Source of the DNA: Hyphomicrobiales bacterium
Lineage (GTDB): Bacteria > Pseudomonadota > Alphaproteobacteria > Rhizobiales > Xanthobacteraceae
NCBI GenBank assembly: GCA_021730825.1
Contig: JAKFYO010000262.1
Span: 1 to 8,161, forward strand
Length of the DNA stretch: 8,161 nucleotides
Direction: 5' to 3'
Below are positions 5,982-8,161 of the stretch, piece by piece. Under the pieces are notes generated by a model. The model saw only the letters and a program-made list of their open reading frames with translations, was not told the DNA's origin and did no database searches. Position 1 is the stretch's first letter, and each line of letters starts with the position of its first letter. The position numbers and the translations under genes are program-made.

Positions 5982-6410
5982 ATGCGCCATCAGAACATCA
6001 TTGCGGCAGTTGCACTGCTTTTATTTATCGTTGTTTCGGGATCGGTGCGTGCGGAAGGCGCGCTTGCGGTCGGCATGACGTTTCAACTCACCGACGACGG
6101 GATAGCGGTCGGCGCTGTCGTGAATTCCTCCGACCGCGAGAAGGCGGAGCAGGTCGCACTGGAACAGTGCAGGGGCTTCAAAGGTGCGCCAAAGGCAGTG
6201 CCGAACTGCGTCGTGATCGCGAATTTCCGGCGCGCCTGCTACGCGGTGGCGTTCGATCCGAGCACCAAGGAGCCCGGTTACGGTTATGCCATTGCGCCCA
6301 CCAAGGCGCTTGCCGAAGCGCGTGCGATCGCGTTGTGCAAGATGCGTTCGCGGGAGGAGCGGAAATCCGCCTGCGCGCTCGATCTGACGAATTGCGACGA
6401 GCGGGAATAA
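5982..6410 (+). CDS. Exported DUF4189-like cysteine-rich protein
   Basis: A 142-residue protein with a signal peptide (residues 1-24, cleavage after SVRA) and a mature part with six cysteines (63, 76, 86, 119, 131, 138), enough for three disulfides, so it is expected in the periplasm or outside the cell. The pattern of a GxAVGAVVNSSDREKAEQVALEQC segment, then a second unit ACYAVAFDP...GYGYAIAPTKALAEARAIALCK, resembles DUF4189 proteins, where short repeats of the form alanine-rich helix plus cysteine recur. No function is established for the family that I can state. The ATG at 5982 has AAAGGGGAATCGC in front, a good ribosome site. Its stop is 7 bases from the stop of the convergent CxCC protein gene. 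The family call is by resemblance. Confidence 0.82.
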   Translation: MRHQNIIAAVALLLFIVVSGSVRAEGALAVGMTFQLTDDGIAVGAVVNSSDREKAEQVALEQCRGFKGAPKAVPNCVVIANFRRACYAVAFDPSTKEPGYGYAIAPTKALAEARAIALCKMRSREERKSACALDLTNCDERE

Positions 6411-6417
6411 GCGGCGC

Positions 6418-7023
6418 CTACTGCTTCTCGAAATCGCCGTAGAACAGGTAATTGCCTAGCGGCCCGTGGACGGAGATCGTCCAGTGCGTGAAGTGTGATG
6501 CTTCGGTGCAGCCGCGCCCGCGGCCTTGGTGGATCAAGGTGACGCGCTGATAGCCGCCGTTGCCGGCTTTGAAAATTCCGGTACCGGCGAAAGGCGCTGT
6601 CAGCCGCCATTCCTTATAAAGCACGGGGCCAAGCCCCTGATCTTTGTACGGCTCATCGCGCGTATCGACTTCGAAGATTGCAACGGCATCCGGCACGGCG
6701 ACCGTGATGGTACCTTCGTTCTTTTTCTCGTCGTGGAATGAAAATACGAAGCGATCCTTTTGCTTCGTGACGGCCAAGCTGTAATTCTCCGATGGGTTTG
6801 CAATTCCTTTGATATCGGTGAGATCGCGCTCATCCACGAAGAGGCTGGCCTGTTTGCCGAAACGCAGCTCATTGATTTGGTCACGATGAAACGGCAGCAG
6901 CTTGGTGTTTTCGACATAGCGCTGCCCGGTATGGGTGCAGCAGGCGCAAGCGAACGCGAAATTTATTTGTGCAAGCGCGAAGAAGGCGCCAAGGAGGAAT
7001 GCGATCGGCGGCTTGGTTTTCAC
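6418..7023 (-). CDS. Exported protein with CxCC motif, unknown function
   Basis: A 201-residue protein with a signal peptide of about 25 residues (hydrophobic run AFLLGAFFALAQINFAFA). The mature protein begins right at the motif CACC (Cys26, Cys28, Cys29) followed by THTGQRY, and there is a fourth cysteine at 172 in GRGCTEASHFTHW with His178 and His180 nearby. Such a Cys/His set could bind a metal or haem-type cofactor or form disulfides, but this is inference. No lipobox is convincing because the residue three before the cysteine is Ala, although the first mature residue is Cys. The body is beta-rich with an AIFEVDTRDE and a YKEWRLTAPF segment. The start is GTG at 7023 with GGAAACCC in front; no better start is available. 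I do not recognise a named family. Confidence 0.8.
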   Translation of the reverse strand: MKTKPPIAFLLGAFFALAQINFAFACACCTHTGQRYVENTKLLPFHRDQINELRFGKQASLFVDERDLTDIKGIANPSENYSLAVTKQKDRFVFSFHDEKKNEGTITVAVPDAVAIFEVDTRDEPYKDQGLGPVLYKEWRLTAPFAGTGIFKAGNGGYQRVTLIHQGRGRGCTEASHFTHWTISVHGPLGNYLFYGDFEKQ

Positions 7024-7193
7024 GGGTTTCCAGACAGATGTGCTGTGGCCGGTCCAAGTGAAACATGGTGTGCAACCTCTGTCACGGCAGGCAGTTTTAG
7101 AAAGTAGCGAAGTCGTGAACAGCCGGTTTGGCGATAAGGCCTAGAATAGACACCATACCCGCCTACAGAAGCGATCCGTCAAAGGAGATGGCC

Positions 7194-7463
7194 ATGAAGA
7201 CGAAATCCATGCTGCTTGCGATACTTTCGGTGAGCGCGATTGCGATTACCGGCGCCTATGCGCAACCGCGCCAGCAGGCGCCCTATTACGATGCGTGGTG
7301 CCGCGACGTGCAGACCGGCTTTGGCGGCAGCACCATGGTGTGTCGCGGCTACACCTACGCGCAGTGCATGGCTTCTCGCACGAGCCACGTCGAAACCTGC
7401 TACCTTAATCCGCTTTACGATCCGCGCTTTGCCGACTGGCGCCGCCGCAATCCGAATTACTGA
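7194..7463 (+). CDS. DUF3551-type small exported protein, copy 1
   Basis: An 89-residue protein with a signal peptide (1-23, cleavage after AYA) and a short mature domain with four cysteines at 36, 50, 58 and 69. The family block is WCRDVQTGFGGSTMVCRGYTYAQCMASR and then CYLNPLYDPRF. The frame is open upstream, but the ATG at 7194 is chosen because AAAGGAG sits 6 bases before it; an ATG two codons earlier overlaps that ribosome site. A possible -10 box TAGAAT lies at 7142-7147 without a clear -35 partner. It is the first of three tandem paralogues on the plus strand and probably the head of a short operon. The function of DUF3551 proteins is unknown. Confidence 0.88.
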   Translation: MKTKSMLLAILSVSAIAITGAYAQPRQQAPYYDAWCRDVQTGFGGSTMVCRGYTYAQCMASRTSHVETCYLNPLYDPRFADWRRRNPNY

Positions 7464-7475
7464 GGAAGTTCGAGT

Positions 7476-7718
7476 ATGAGAAAGTTTTTGCTTGCAGTAA
7501 CTGCGCTGGTTTTGATTGTCCCTACAGTTTCCGAGGCGCAGCAGCGGGCACCACAGAATCCGCCTTCTGATCTTTGGTGCCGCGATCAGCCCATTGCCGG
7601 TGGCGGTTCGACCGCAACGATCTGCATGGCCTACACCTATGAGCAATGCATGGCTTCACGCGCCACTCCTACGGAGCGGTGCTACATGAATCCACGCTAC
7701 GACCCGCGCTTTCGCTAA
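7476..7718 (+). CDS. DUF3551-type small exported protein, copy 2
   Basis: An 80-residue paralogue of its neighbours, with a signal peptide (1-21, cleavage after SEA) and cysteines at 35, 50, 58 and 69. The shared core is WCR, then C-x-AYTYEQCMASR and CYMNPRYDPRF. Between the first two cysteines it has 14 residues, against 13 and 12 in the other copies, while the later spacings (7 and 10) are identical in all three. It begins 12 bases after copy 1 and has GAGGAAG about 10 bases before its ATG, so it is likely on the same transcript. Its stop codon overlaps the ribosome site of copy 3. Function unknown. Confidence 0.88.
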   Translation: MRKFLLAVTALVLIVPTVSEAQQRAPQNPPSDLWCRDQPIAGGGSTATICMAYTYEQCMASRATPTERCYMNPRYDPRFR

Positions 7719-7729
7719 GGAGTACTGCG

Positions 7730-7987
7730 ATGAAAATACGATTGCCGCTGATTGCTCTTGTTATGATCACCGCTGCGCCTTCTTTCGCGCAAACAACGCA
7801 AATGCAGAAGGGTGTGCCGCAGGTACAAGCGCAAGTTTCCGATCGCTGGTGCAGATTTGACAATCTGGACCACGGATCCATGCAAGTCTGCGAAGCCTAT
7901 ACCTATGAGCAGTGCATGGCTTCACGGAGCCCTGGAAATACCGGCTGCTTCCTGAATCCCCGCTACGATCAGCGGTACCGCCGCTAG
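7730..7987 (+). CDS. DUF3551-type small exported protein, copy 3
   Basis: An 85-residue paralogue with a signal peptide (1-20, cleavage after SFA) and cysteines at 41, 54, 62 and 73. A glutamine-rich stretch of about 15 residues (QTTQMQKGVPQVQAQ) precedes the core WCRFDNLDHGSMQVC, AYTYEQCMASR and CFLNPRYDQRY. The frame is open into copy 2, but the ATG at 7730 with AAGGAG 8 bases before it begins a proper signal peptide, so the longer form is rejected. It ends in TAG at 7985-7987, overlapping the TAG of the minus-strand gene beyond it. Copies 2 and 3 share the identical AYTYEQCMASR block. Function unknown. Confidence 0.87.
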   Translation: MKIRLPLIALVMITAAPSFAQTTQMQKGVPQVQAQVSDRWCRFDNLDHGSMQVCEAYTYEQCMASRSPGNTGCFLNPRYDQRYRR

Positions 7988-8136
7988 TTGCAGGCCGGAA
8001 CGTCTTTCAGTGCCGCTTCCGCGTCCGCGCGCTCCATGAATATATTGTTCAGCAGGATTTGTGTCTCGGCTGAAGAAGGCAATTCCTGCTCGATCGCGCA
8101 TTGGCCGGTCTGCATGTTCTGGACGACGTAGAAGTC
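7984..8136 (-). CDS. C-terminal end of a small protein of unknown function (5' truncated)
   Basis: Fifty codons of a minus-strand frame, too short to stand out as an open frame by length. It reads DFYVVQNMQTGQCAIEQELP, continues through NNIFMERADAEAALKDVPACN and stops with TAG at 7986-7984. The layout of a strand ending in a TxxC motif, a variable middle, an (R)xxAEAAL helix and a terminal cysteine matches small exported proteins I recall from Bradyrhizobium-type genomes. Upstream of the Asp the frame immediately meets TAG inside an inverted copy of its own sequence, so the true N-terminal part is missing here. Two cysteines, at residues 13 and 49 of the visible part, could pair. The family is not named. 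Confidence 0.7.
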   Translation of the reverse strand, partial: DFYVVQNMQTGQCAIEQELPSSAETQILLNNIFMERADAEAALKDVPACN

Positions 8137-8161
8137 CTACGTCGTCCAGAACATGCAGACC
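8107..8161. repeat. Perfect inverted repeat (25-bp arms, 5-base loop) at window end
   Basis: Bases 8107-8131 are the exact reverse complement of 8137-8161, with AAGTC between them. The left arm is coding sequence of the minus-strand gene (VVQNMQTG region), so the right arm is an inverted copy of coding DNA that ends exactly at the last base of the window. It has no U-tract and does not look like a terminator. A fold-back artefact at a contig end is the likeliest reading. Confidence 0.9.

Noticed and set aside
5828..6442. Plus-strand open frame spanning the Nudix start, the divergent promoter and the DUF4189-like gene
   Set aside because: It crosses a clear promoter gap and is out of frame with the exported protein; its Arg/Cys-rich translation looks non-coding.
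7179..7646. Minus-strand open frame across DUF3551 copies 1 and 2
   Set aside because: It is antisense to two conserved paralogues whose cysteine spacing proves the plus-strand reading.
8107..8161. Terminator or natural telomere-type hairpin at the right edge
   Set aside because: There is no U-tract, one arm is coding sequence, and the repeat stops exactly at the window end; an artefact or rearrangement explains it better.
1..8161. CRISPR arrays, insertion sequences, integrases, toxin-antitoxin or phage genes
   Set aside because: No regularly spaced repeats, transposase or integrase motifs, or terminal inverted repeats with target duplications were seen.

Overview
This window looks like chromosomal DNA from an alphaproteobacterium of the Bradyrhizobium/Rhodopseudomonas/Afipia type (Hyphomicrobiales). 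The evidence is the high GC content, a circularly permuted two-piece tmRNA gene whose tag reads ANDNYAPVAQAA, an alphaproteobacterial SspB, and three tandem DUF3551-type secreted proteins, a family I associate with this group. The genus is inferred from remembered family features, not from a search.

Left part (1-2750): the 3' end of an AsmA-like gene runs rightward. It converges on folA (dihydrofolate reductase), and the two stop codons overlap. folA is the second gene of a leftward pair, sspB-folA, joined by a 4-base GTGA overlap. Directly upstream of sspB on the same strand is ssrA, the permuted tmRNA gene. The RNA that adds a degradation tag to stalled proteins therefore sits next to the gene for the adaptor that delivers tagged proteins to ClpXP.

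Middle (2793-5886), all leftward: a three-gene translationally coupled group (a two-domain exported protein of unknown function, a RidA-family protein, and a 55-residue membrane protein), preceded by a Nudix hydrolase gene and a LysE-type exporter gene. The 140-base gap in front of the exported protein gene carries three copies of one 8-base motif.

Right part (5982-8161): a run of small exported, cysteine-containing proteins. It holds a DUF4189-type protein, a CxCC secreted protein on the other strand, three tandem DUF3551 paralogues, and the C-terminal end of another small exported-type protein on the minus strand. The window ends in a perfect 25-bp-arm inverted repeat that breaks this last reading frame, so the final ~25 bases are probably an assembly or library fold-back artefact at a contig end.

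Nothing here forms a clearly new multi-gene defence or mobile system. The points most worth following are the ssrA-sspB adjacency, the tandem DUF3551 cluster within the exported-protein region, the uncharacterised two-domain exported protein coupled to ridA, and the end-of-window palindrome.
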